From NCBI GenBank assembly GCA_049303905.1, contig JBAQNP010000038.1:1-34563 (forward strand): a stretch of 34,563 nucleotides of DNA, given 5' to 3'. This document shows, one piece after another, positions 15,796-23,075 of this stretch (position 1 is the stretch's first letter; each line of letters opens with the position of its first letter). This DNA comes from UBA2206 sp049303905 (lineage in GTDB: Bacteria > Patescibacteriota > Minisyncoccia > Moranbacterales > UBA2206). The notes under the pieces were generated by a model that saw nothing but the letters and a program-made list of their open reading frames with translations, was not told the origin of the DNA and searched no databases. The translations under genes were made by a program, and so were the position numbers.

Positions 15796-15930
15796 AAATA
15801 TCAAAATTCAGCTTAAAATTGAGAATGTAATCGCATAATTTATACTAATTTTAGGAATTATTCATCCTAAAGCTTTGCTTTAGGAAATCTGGACGGTACT
15901 TGACAAATATCAAAATTTAGCCTAAAATTG
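15796..15930 (+). repeat. direct repeat pair upstream of the ATPase gene
   Basis: 15796-15821 and 15905-15930 match at 24 of 26 positions (AAATATCAAAATT, then CAGCTTAAAATTG in one and TAGCCTAAAATTG in the other). The second copy carries the -10 of the ATPase promoter. Confidence 0.6.
15861..15888. repeat. CCTAAAGC-type short hairpin repeat, copy 2
   Basis: TTCATCCTAAAG and CTTTAGGAAAT enclose a 5-base loop. Homologous to 13652-13680. Confidence 0.45.
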
Positions 15931-15953
15931 TAAGTAGAATAACAAATTTAGGC
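15900..15953 (+). promoter_or_regulatory. promoter with downstream dyad for the ATPase gene
   Basis: TTGACA (15900-15905), 17 bases, TAAAAT (15923-15928). GCCTAAA (15920-15926), overlapping the -10, is complementary to TTTAGGC (15947-15953) just before the ATG at 15960: a possible operator or hairpin. Confidence 0.6.
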
Positions 15954-15959
15954 AAAATT

Positions 15960-17102
15960 ATGCAAATAATCTCAAGAATAGCCCAAAAACAAATAGAAGC
16001 GGAGCTTTTTAAGGGCAAAGCTATCATTATTTACGGCGCTAGGCAGGTGGGAAAAACGACCTTAGCTAAGCAAATAATCGAAAAATACGGTGAAGAAGCT
16101 AATTATTTTGATTGTGAATTGCTCAGCGTGAGGCAAAATCTTGAAATTCCCGAAGTAAACCGGCTAAAATCATATCTAGGAAGATATAAATTGGTAGTTC
16201 TGGATGAAATGCAAAAAATGTCTAATGCTGGAACGATATTGAAAATTCTGGTGGATCATTGTCCGGAAATTCAAATTATCGCTACTGGTTCGTCAAGTTT
16301 TGAAATGGCGAATAAAACTAGCGAACCAATGACAGGAAGAGCAAAAAGATTTACGCTGTATCCTTTTTCAATTATTGAATTGGAACAAAAATATAATCGA
16401 TTTGAAATAGACGGCAAATTGGAAAATATTATGCGCTTTGGAATTTATCCGGAAGTTTTTTTAGCGGAAAATGAGGATAGTATAAAAGAAATAGTGGATG
16501 AAATTGTTTCGAATTATTTATATAAAGATATTTTAGCCTTTGAAGGAATTAATAAATCCAGCGTGATTGAAAATCTTTTGAAGCTTCTGGCGCTTCAACT
16601 TGGACAAGAAGTTTCTTATACTGAATTGGCGAAAAATTTAGGAATAAGCCGGCTCACAGTGCAAAAATATATTGATATTTTAGAACAGTCTTTTATAGTT
16701 TTTACATTAAAAGCTTTTAGTCGGAATATGCACAAAGAAATTTCAAAATCTGTTAAAATTTATTTTTATGATTTGGGAATTAGAAATAGCTTGATTCAAA
16801 ATTTTAATTTATTGTCGCTTAGAAATGATACGGGTGCACTTTGGGAAAATTTGCTTATCATAGAAAGAATAAAAAGAAATTCTCATCGAAAGTTGCGTCC
16901 AAATAAATATTTTTGGCGAACCTATGATCAACAAGAAATAGATTTTATAGAAGAACAGGATGGAAAACTTTTTGGCTATGAAATGAAATGGAAAAAAAAG
17001 CAAGTTAAGGCTCCAGCGGAATGGTTGAAAAATTATGAAAATTCTTCTTTTGAAATAATTAATAAAGAAAATTATTTTGAATTTGTGGGTCGCACTGATT
17101 AA
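15960..17102 (+). CDS. AAA ATPase with DUF4143 domain
   Basis: A 380-residue member of the large prokaryotic AAA_14/DUF4143 family, common accessory ATPases with poorly known roles. Walker A is GARQVGKTT (26-34), Walker B is KLVVLDE (77-83), and a sensor-like IIATGSSS follows at 106-113. Residues about 190-250 contain a winged-helix-like segment (SYTELAKNLGISRLTVQKYI). The C-terminal DUF4143 part holds EIDFIEEQDGKLFGYEMKWK, compatible with a degenerate PD-(D/E)xK nuclease core. It has its own consensus promoter and lies between two copies of the ftsK promoter segment, which suggests insertion next to ftsK. Confidence 0.9.
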   Translation: MQIISRIAQKQIEAELFKGKAIIIYGARQVGKTTLAKQIIEKYGEEANYFDCELLSVRQNLEIPEVNRLKSYLGRYKLVVLDEMQKMSNAGTILKILVDHCPEIQIIATGSSSFEMANKTSEPMTGRAKRFTLYPFSIIELEQKYNRFEIDGKLENIMRFGIYPEVFLAENEDSIKEIVDEIVSNYLYKDILAFEGINKSSVIENLLKLLALQLGQEVSYTELAKNLGISRLTVQKYIDILEQSFIVFTLKAFSRNMHKEISKSVKIYFYDLGIRNSLIQNFNLLSLRNDTGALWENLLIIERIKRNSHRKLRPNKYFWRTYDQQEIDFIEEQDGKLFGYEMKWKKKQVKAPAEWLKNYENSSFEIINKENYFEFVGRTD

Positions 17103-17113
17103 TTTTAGGGGCG

Positions 17114-17143
17114 TTTTTTGATTTTCAAGTTTTGTGGTAGAAT
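17114..17143 (+). promoter_or_regulatory. ftsK promoter, leaderless arrangement; right copy of the duplicated segment
   Basis: TGGTAGAAT (17135-17143) is an extended -10. Exactly six bases separate TAGAAT from ATG 17150. The segment repeats 15755-15783. Confidence 0.6.
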
Positions 17144-17149
17144 AGATTT

Positions 17150-19525
17150 ATGGGAAGAAAGAAGAAAAATAAAAATTTAGAGGGGGATAATTCGAAGGAT
17201 AGTTTCGAGGAAAAGAAACCGAGAATTAATCTCAAGGGGGACGCCAAAAGGAGCGCGGTGGCCGTGGTTCTTTTTGCGTTGGCTGTGCTTTCCATTTTAG
17301 GTTTTTTTAATGCGGCCGGATCTTTTGGGCAATTTTTGAATAAAATGATTGGCTATTCAATCGGTTATGTGAAATTTATTTTTCCAATATCTTTGATTTT
17401 TGCTGGCATAGTCCTGCTTCTTCGTCGGGAAACTGCTTTTTATGTGACAAAATTTATTGGACTTTTAGTTTCTCTTTTAAGTATCGCTGGAATTTTCCAT
17501 TGGTTCTATCTAGCCGAGGAAATGCTAAAAATGGCTGGTAAGGGCAAGGGTGGTGGATATATTGGCTATGGCCTGAGTTATTTTTTGGCAAAATATTTGG
17601 GAACAGCGGGAAGTCTGGTGGTGCTTTTGGCTATTTTTATGTTAGGAATTATTTTGACTTTTAATTTTTCTATAGTGCATTTTTTCTTGAAATTTAAAAA
17701 AGAAAAAAAAGAGGAAACGGGAGTAGTTCAAGAACAAGAAAATGAAATTTCAGCAGAGGTAAAAATTCCAGAAATTAGTCCAGAAATATTACCAGAAGAA
17801 AAAAAGATAGAGGAAATTGAAATCGAAAAAAATATTGGCAAGATTGAATTTGTGGAAGGACGAGATCAATTTGTTTCGCCAAAAGTTGAAGATGAAATTG
17901 AGGGGAAAATAAATTCTAAGAAAATAATGAAGCGCCACTCACTCGATTTAGAGGATTTAGCTGAAGAGTTTAAATTCCCAAAATCTAAAAATTCCAAATG
18001 GGTTTTCCCGCCATCAAATATGTTAGAAAAAACCTATGGTGAGGCGCAAGGCGGAGATGTGGAAGCTAATTTTGCCATTATTGAAAAGACTTTGCATGAT
18101 TTTGGTATTCAAGTGGAAAGAGGTACGGTTAAAATTGGTCCGTCAGTGACGCAATATAGTTTTCGTCCGGCAGTGGGAGTGAAAATTGCTAAGATCTTGG
18201 CTCTCCAAAATGATTTATCGTTGGCACTCGCTGCTCATCCAATCAGAATTGAAGCACCTATTCCCGGCCAATCTTTGATCGGTATTGAAATTCCAAATAG
18301 ATCCTCGCTGATTGTGAGACTACGCGATATGATTGAAGAAACTCAATTCAAAAAAAGGACTTCTAATTTAATGTTGGCCCTAGGAGAGGATGTGAGCGGA
18401 AATTGCGTTTATGGCGATTTAGCCAAAATGCCTCATCTTATGATTGCTGGAGCAACTGGCACAGGAAAATCAGTCTCGATAAATTCCGTGATCACAACTT
18501 TGCTCTATCAAAATTCGCCGGAAGATTTGAAATTTATTATGGTTGATCCCAAGCGAGTGGAACTTTCGCTCTACAATGGTATTCCACATCTTCTCACTGA
18601 TGTAATAGTGGATAATGGTAAAGTGGTTAATGCTTTGAAATGGGCAGTGGGAGAAATGGAAAGACGATACAGATTACTTCAAGATGTTGGTTCAAGAGAT
18701 ATAATCTCATATCGAGAAAAATTAAATTCTGGTTATAAGATAAAACGCACTGATCCAGAAACCAAAGAAACGATCGAGGAAGAATTGAAAGTTTTGCCAT
18801 ATATTGTTATTGTGATTGATGAGCTCGCGGATCTTATGGGCAGTCATGGTAAAGAAGTGGAAGGGGCGATTGTGCGCATTGCTCAAATGGCGCGCGCCGT
18901 GGGAATTCATCTTATTGTTTCAACTCAACGTCCATCTGTGGAAGTTATCACAGGACTGATTAAGGCTAATATTACCACCCGAATTGCTTTTCAAGTTGCT
19001 ACTCAAATTGACTCACGAACGATTTTGGATATGGGTGGGGCAGAAAAACTTTTGGGCAATGGAGATATGCTCTATCTGAGCGCTAGCTCTCCAAAACCAA
19101 AAAGAATCCAAGGAGTTTTTGTGAGCGAATCGGAAGTGAAGAAAGTGGTGAAATTTATCATCTCACAAAAGAAGGAGGACAAAACAGAAAAGGGAGATGA
19201 GGGAAAAGAAATTATTGAAAATCCACATAAGGAAATTACTGATTTCAAAATGGAAGAAGGCAGTGGAGAAGATGATGACCTTTTGAAACAAATTGAGGAA
19301 GAGATTATCCGTGCAAAGAAAGCTAGTGCTTCATTTTTACAAAGAAGATTTAGAATCGGCTATGCTCGGGCGGCGAGAATTTTGGATATACTTGAGGAAA
19401 AAGGCGTAATCGGACCAGCTGACGGCGCCAAGCCACGCGAGGTTTATGGCGTAGCCGAAGAAGGTAGTATTGAATATGAAAATAATGTAGCTGATCAGGA
19501 GAAAAGGGATAAATGGGAGATATAA
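17150..19525 (+). CDS. ftsK: DNA translocase FtsK
   Basis: A 791-residue FtsK/SpoIIIE translocase, which pumps chromosomal DNA through the division septum. Residues about 30-185 hold several membrane helices; 186-290 are an acidic Lys/Glu-rich linker, short compared with E. coli FtsK. The motor has Walker A GATGTGKS at 434-441 and Walker B IVIVIDELADLM with Asp557 and Glu558, plus the STQRPSVEVITGLIKANI block. The C-terminal gamma domain (about 715-775, with ASASFLQRRFRIGYARAARI) reads KOPS-like polarity signals in relatives. It is the complete compact form. The RodZ-like gene follows after an 84-base CATGAAA-type repeat. Confidence 0.95.
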   Translation: MGRKKKNKNLEGDNSKDSFEEKKPRINLKGDAKRSAVAVVLFALAVLSILGFFNAAGSFGQFLNKMIGYSIGYVKFIFPISLIFAGIVLLLRRETAFYVTKFIGLLVSLLSIAGIFHWFYLAEEMLKMAGKGKGGGYIGYGLSYFLAKYLGTAGSLVVLLAIFMLGIILTFNFSIVHFFLKFKKEKKEETGVVQEQENEISAEVKIPEISPEILPEEKKIEEIEIEKNIGKIEFVEGRDQFVSPKVEDEIEGKINSKKIMKRHSLDLEDLAEEFKFPKSKNSKWVFPPSNMLEKTYGEAQGGDVEANFAIIEKTLHDFGIQVERGTVKIGPSVTQYSFRPAVGVKIAKILALQNDLSLALAAHPIRIEAPIPGQSLIGIEIPNRSSLIVRLRDMIEETQFKKRTSNLMLALGEDVSGNCVYGDLAKMPHLMIAGATGTGKSVSINSVITTLLYQNSPEDLKFIMVDPKRVELSLYNGIPHLLTDVIVDNGKVVNALKWAVGEMERRYRLLQDVGSRDIISYREKLNSGYKIKRTDPETKETIEEELKVLPYIVIVIDELADLMGSHGKEVEGAIVRIAQMARAVGIHLIVSTQRPSVEVITGLIKANITTRIAFQVATQIDSRTILDMGGAEKLLGNGDMLYLSASSPKPKRIQGVFVSESEVKKVVKFIISQKKEDKTEKGDEGKEIIENPHKEITDFKMEEGSGEDDDLLKQIEEEIIRAKKASASFLQRRFRIGYARAARILDILEEKGVIGPADGAKPREVYGVAEEGSIEYENNVADQEKRDKWEI

Positions 19526-19609
19526 TCATGCAACATGAAGCATGAAGCATGTAACACGAAACAAATTTAATTTTTTGTTTCATGCTACATGTTTCATGCT
19601 ATATGAATT
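19526..19609. repeat. CATGAAA-family palindromic repeat, copy B1 (ftsK/RodZ gap)
   Basis: Left half holds 7-base units CATGAAG, CATGAAG, CATGTAA, CACGAAA. The right half is their complement (TTTCATG, CTACATG, TTTCATG, CTATATG). It starts at the ftsK stop and ends at the ATG of the RodZ-like gene, so its right arm is that gene's translation-start region. Confidence 0.75.
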
Positions 19610-20629
19610 ATGAATGGTTTTACTAAAAAAAGCGTTGGTACATTGACGCTGGGAGAAAAATTGAAAAAATTGCGAAGCGACAAACGAACCTCGATTGCGG
19701 AAGCTTCGAGGTTTACCAAAATTCAACCAGCCTATTTGGAATATCTAGAAGAAGGTATTTGGGATAAACTACCAGCGGATGTTTATGTTAAAGGATTTCT
19801 GCGAAGTTACGCAGATTTTTTAGGAGTGGACGAAAGAATACTTATCCGAATTTATGAAAGGGAGAAAGAAGTTCGAGCTAATTTGAAAAAAAATAAGAAA
19901 GAAAATTTGCAAAAAGAAAAACCAATCAATATTTCTCCTTTTATTTTCACCCCGAGAAAAATTTTTATCTCAGCTATTATCGTTTTAGTTTTAGCCGGAT
20001 TGGTTTTGTTGTATGGGGAGATAAATTCTTTTGCTAATGCGCCAAATCTTATTATTTTAAATCCTGAAAACAATAGCCAGGTGGAAGGAAATTCAGTTTA
20101 TGTTGAAGGAGTGACTGACAAGGAAGCACTTTTATATATAAACAATCAGCCAATCCTAGTGGGTGATGACGGTCGGTTTAAGGAAAATTTAACTTTGCAA
20201 TCAGGTTTAAACACAATCGATGTAAAATCCATAAATAAATTCAAAAAAGAAACTACACAGAGCTTGAGTATTCGCTCTAACTACAAAGAACCAGAAGAAA
20301 TTAATATTTCTTCAGCTGAAGAAAATATTGCATCAAATCTACCAGAAAAGAAAATAAAAATTGAAGTCAGGGTTGATCCCGGTCCAGTTTGGGTAAATGT
20401 AGAAGCGGATGGAGAAATTGTTTTTGATGGCACAATGCTAAGTGGAGCAGTGCAAAATTTTTCCGCTAATGAGAAGATAGTGATAAATTCCGGCAAAGGT
20501 AAAGCAACGTTTGTTAAGTTTAACAATCAAGACTTGGGGGCACTAAGCAACGATTCTGGCGCGATAAAAGGCGTGACTTTCACTCTAAATACTCAAGTTA
20601 AGGGTGTTAGCACCAAAGCTAAAAAGTAG
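19610..20629 (+). CDS. RodZ-like protein with an inserted Ig-like domain
   Basis: A 339-residue single-pass membrane protein. Residues 15-85 are the cytoplasmic HTH_25 domain of RodZ (LGEKLKKLRSDKRTSIAEAS, then YLEYLEEGIWDKLPADVYV). A basic linker is followed by the membrane helix at 117-137. Residues 144-215 form an Ig-like beta domain (LIILNPENNSQVEGNSVYVE, ending with a GLNTIDVKSIN strand) of the kind found in surface proteins. Residues 245-335 resemble the RodZ C-terminal DUF4115 domain (WVNVEADGEIVFDGTMLSGA). RodZ links MreB to wall synthesis, but no MreB is in the window. Classical RodZ lacks the Ig-like module. ATG 19610 abuts a repeat and has no Shine-Dalgarno. Confidence 0.75.
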   Translation: MNGFTKKSVGTLTLGEKLKKLRSDKRTSIAEASRFTKIQPAYLEYLEEGIWDKLPADVYVKGFLRSYADFLGVDERILIRIYEREKEVRANLKKNKKENLQKEKPINISPFIFTPRKIFISAIIVLVLAGLVLLYGEINSFANAPNLIILNPENNSQVEGNSVYVEGVTDKEALLYINNQPILVGDDGRFKENLTLQSGLNTIDVKSINKFKKETTQSLSIRSNYKEPEEINISSAEENIASNLPEKKIKIEVRVDPGPVWVNVEADGEIVFDGTMLSGAVQNFSANEKIVINSGKGKATFVKFNNQDLGALSNDSGAIKGVTFTLNTQVKGVSTKAKK

Positions 20630-20671
20630 CCTCTTGCCAAAATTATAGCGGAGTGATACGATATCAGTGTT

Positions 20672-20785
20672 CCTTACGAATTACGAATTGGTACGAATGT
20701 ACGAAATACGAATAATTTAATTAAAATTATAATAAAATTATTTAGTTCACATTAGTACATTTGTAAATGTTCGTAATTCGTAAGG
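20672..20785. repeat. TACGAA-family palindromic repeat, copy A1 (RodZ/recA gap)
   Basis: CCTTACGAATTACGAA (20672-20687) is a perfect 16-base inverted copy of 20770-20785. Between the arms lie more GTACGAA/TACGAA units and an AT-rich centre. It fills most of the gap before recA. Confidence 0.8.
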
Positions 20786-20814
20786 GCTAAAAACTAATAA
20801 TTAAATAAAAGTCT

Positions 20815-21828
20815 ATGAAAGATTCAAGCGAAAAAGATGACAAAAAGTTAATCGCGGTTGTTGATGAGATCAGGGAAAAATTTGGTGAAGGAGTACTTAT
20901 GAAATTGGGAGACGTCAAAAGAGTAGATGTAGCTTCCATTCCAACCGGAGCGATTTCACTAGACATTGCTTTGGGCATAGGTGGAATTCCGCGTGGCCGA
21001 GTAGTGGAAATTTATGGACCAGAATCTTCTGGAAAAACAACTTTGACTTTGCATATCATCGCTAACGCACAAAAAGCTGGTGGTGTGGCCGCCTTTATTG
21101 ATGCTGAGCATGCGCTTGACCCAGAATATGCCAAAAGAATTGGAGTGAATATTAATGATCTATTAATTTCTCAACCGGATAATGGTGAACAAGCTTTGGA
21201 TATCGTTGAAACACTTGTGAATTCTGGTGAGATTAGTATTATCGTAGTGGACTCTGTGGCGGCTCTTGTGCCAAAGGCTGAAATTGAAGGTGAAATGGGA
21301 GATTCGCATATGGGACGTCAAGCACGGCTTATGTCTCAGGCTCTTCGAAAGCTCACTGCCATTATTGCCAGATCAAATTGCACCGTGATTTTTATCAACC
21401 AAATCAGAATGAAAATTGGCGTGATGTTTGGCAATCCAGAAACAACTACTGGTGGAAATGCTTTGAAATTTTATGCGTCAGTGCGAATTGAAGTGAGAAG
21501 ATCGGCGCAGATCAAAAAAGGCGAAGACATTGTGGGTAATCGCACAAAAGTAAAAATTGTCAAAAACAAAGTGGCTCCACCTTTCAAAACAGCTGAGTTT
21601 GACATTATGTATAACGAAGGCGTAAGTGCTTCAGGAGATGTGCTGGATACGGGAGTAAAGTTTGAAGTAATTGAGAAGAAAGGCAACTCATATAATTTTG
21701 GTGAGATAAAGCTTGGGGTGGGTCGGGAAAATGCCAAAGCTACTCTCAAAGCTGATCCAAAAATTATGAAAGAGATAAACAAAAAGATTTATGAGAAGCT
21801 AAAAGAACAAGAAAAAGCTGAGGAATAA
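20815..21828 (+). CDS. recA: recombinase RecA
   Basis: The 337-residue strand-exchange recombinase and SOS co-protease. Walker A GPESSGKTT at 68-76; further signatures are FIDAEHALDPEYAKRIGV, IIVVDSVAALVPKAEIEGEM, the L1/L2 loops around HMGRQARLMSQALRKL and the NQIRMKIGVMFGNPETTTGG block. The C-terminal tail is short but keeps acidic residues. No LexA-type box was recognised upstream, only the A1 palindrome. No Shine-Dalgarno before ATG 20815. Confidence 0.97.
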   Translation: MKDSSEKDDKKLIAVVDEIREKFGEGVLMKLGDVKRVDVASIPTGAISLDIALGIGGIPRGRVVEIYGPESSGKTTLTLHIIANAQKAGGVAAFIDAEHALDPEYAKRIGVNINDLLISQPDNGEQALDIVETLVNSGEISIIVVDSVAALVPKAEIEGEMGDSHMGRQARLMSQALRKLTAIIARSNCTVIFINQIRMKIGVMFGNPETTTGGNALKFYASVRIEVRRSAQIKKGEDIVGNRTKVKIVKNKVAPPFKTAEFDIMYNEGVSASGDVLDTGVKFEVIEKKGNSYNFGEIKLGVGRENAKATLKADPKIMKEINKKIYEKLKEQEKAEE

Positions 21829-21843
21829 TATCTTTTTTCATCC

Positions 21844-21900
21844 TTGCAAAACTAAAGTATGTCTGTTAGAATAGTCTCATAACCTTGAGAGAGGTTTTTA
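21844..21900 (+). promoter_or_regulatory. ndk promoter with a short leader hairpin
   Basis: TTGCAA (21844-21849), 17 bases, TAGAAT (21867-21872) with TGT just before it, an extended -10. The leader soon has AACCT (21881-21885) and AGGTT (21892-21896) followed by TTT, a weak terminator-like hairpin that might attenuate transcription. Confidence 0.55.
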
Positions 21901-21924
21901 ATTAAATTTAGAATTTGTAAAATT

Positions 21925-22539
21925 ATGGAAAATCATCCATCAAAAGAAAGAACGCTGGTAATTATAAAACCAGACGGAGTGCAAAGAAGTTTAATTGGAG
22001 AAATTATTGAAAGATATGAGCGGGTTGGGTTGAAGTTGATTGCCACAAAAATGACTATCCCGACAGAAGAAATGGCTATAAAACATTATTATGAAGTTGG
22101 TGGAGATGCATGGCTTGAGGAAGTTGGCAGGAAAGCGCGAGAAAATTATGAAAAGAAGGGATTAAAATCTCCATTTGAAACTAATATGGATAATGGCAGG
22201 GCAATTATGGGAGCAAATGCCAAATATCTTAGTTCTGGTCCTGTGGTTGCAATGATCTGGCAAGGTAATCAAGCAACAGCCTTAGTTAGAAAGATAACAG
22301 GTAGCACCGAACCTCTTTCTTCTGATATGGGAACAATTCGTGGTGATTTTACTTTGGATACTTATCAAATGTCAGACTTGGACCAAAGGAGCATTCGCAA
22401 TTTGATTCATGCTTCGGGAAACACGGAGGAGGCGGAAAAAGAAATTCCAATTTGGTTCAAGGAAAATGAAATCATGTCGTATACTCATCTACAAGAAAAA
22501 ATTCTCTATGACGTGAATATGGATGGAATTTTGGAATAA
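21925..22539 (+). CDS. ndk: nucleoside diphosphate kinase, long form
   Basis: A 204-residue enzyme that exchanges the gamma phosphate among nucleoside triphosphates. Family blocks: ERTLVIIKPDGVQRSLIGEI at 9-28 and the active-site histidine His162 in RNLIHASGN. ATP-site residues appear in KITGSTEPLSSDMGTIRGDF. Typical enzymes have about 140-150 residues with the histidine near 117. Here about 40 extra residues (roughly 57-95, including GDAWLEEVGRKARENYEKKG) sit before the RAIMGANAKYL segment. The C-terminal extension is similar in style to long NDKs of some archaea and CPR bacteria. It has its own promoter and terminator, hence monocistronic. Confidence 0.92.
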   Translation: MENHPSKERTLVIIKPDGVQRSLIGEIIERYERVGLKLIATKMTIPTEEMAIKHYYEVGGDAWLEEVGRKARENYEKKGLKSPFETNMDNGRAIMGANAKYLSSGPVVAMIWQGNQATALVRKITGSTEPLSSDMGTIRGDFTLDTYQMSDLDQRSIRNLIHASGNTEEAEKEIPIWFKENEIMSYTHLQEKILYDVNMDGILE

Positions 22540-22560
22540 ATTATACCTCATAGAAAAATA

Positions 22561-22587
22561 AAAAATCCCCAATTGGGGATTTTTTTT
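22561..22587. terminator. bidirectional terminator between ndk and rpmB
   Basis: A perfect palindrome: AAAAATCCCC (22561-22570), AATT, GGGGATTTTT (22575-22584), with a longer T tract on the plus side. Confidence 0.9.
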
Positions 22588-22601
22588 GAAGATCATTTTT
22601 T

Positions 22602-22769
22602 CTATTTGGCCATGGTTTTGATGCATTTAGTGCAGACTTTTTTGGATTTTCCGTCAACTTTTTTAACTTGTAAGTTGATCATATATTTTCGGAGAGTCTT
22701 TACTTGGGAATGACTAACTTTGTTTCCAACTTGGGAACCTCGACCGCAAACATCACATACTCTACTCAT
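22602..22769 (-). CDS. rpmB: 50S ribosomal protein L28 (bL28)
   Basis: 55 residues from ATG 22769: MSRVCDVCGRGSQVGNKVSH, then a basic middle and a KKVCTKCIKTMAK end. Two CxxC pairs (Cys5/Cys8 and one near residues 46-49) form the zinc-binding version of bL28. This is shorter than the usual 60-80 residues. The frame is open far upstream, but that extension is a translation of the CATGAAA repeat and should not be annotated. It converges with ndk on a shared terminator. Confidence 0.9.
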   Translation of the reverse strand: MSRVCDVCGRGSQVGNKVSHSQVKTLRKYMINLQVKKVDGKSKKVCTKCIKTMAK

Positions 22770-22855
22770 AATCATGAAACATGAAACATATAACATGAAA
22801 CAAAAATGAAACAAAAATGTTTCATGCTTCATGTTGCGTGCTACATGCATAGGTT
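22770..22855. repeat. CATGAAA-family palindromic repeat, copy B2 (rpmB upstream)
   Basis: Read on the minus strand, TTTCATG units end in ATT directly at the rpmB ATG. On the plus strand CATGAAA, CATGAAA, CATATAA, CATGAAA is followed by the inverted set TTTCATG, CTTCATG, TTGCGTG, CTACATG. Confidence 0.75.
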
Positions 22856-22916
22856 GATTTATTACAAGATATAATGTAGCATATAAGGGTAATAAAAGCA
22901 AGGGAAAGATGTTTTA

Positions 22917-23075
22917 ACCCCGCACCAGTTCCAATATAGATTTAAGGTAGTATTAGGTTGGTTGTACGTGGTCGCCTAACGGCTTTACTTTGCAATAAAA
23001 TTTAGTAAATTCTTCGAACTGGTGCAGGGGTGCTTAATTTTGTTCCTGCTCACTGCGTTCGCAGACAAAATTAGC
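22917..23075 (+). promoter_or_regulatory. structured leader element, copy 1 (M50 protease)
   Basis: Outer helix: ACCCC plus GCACCAGTTC (22917-22931) pairs with GAACTGGTGC (23016-23025), a bulged A, and GGGGT (23027-23031). With no linker a second helix follows: GC-T-TAATTTTGT (23032-23043) with ACAAAATTA-GC (23065-23075), topped by CTGC/GCAG. The ATG of the protease starts at the next base. Inside the outer helix GGTCGCC and CGGC form a small hairpin. The homologous copy at 31288-31445 has compensatory changes in both helices. Confidence 0.75.

Noticed and set aside
23022..23075. Longer M50 protease starting at 23022
   Set aside because: The extra 18 codons lie in the conserved leader helices; the start at 23076 directly follows the helix and suits the family.
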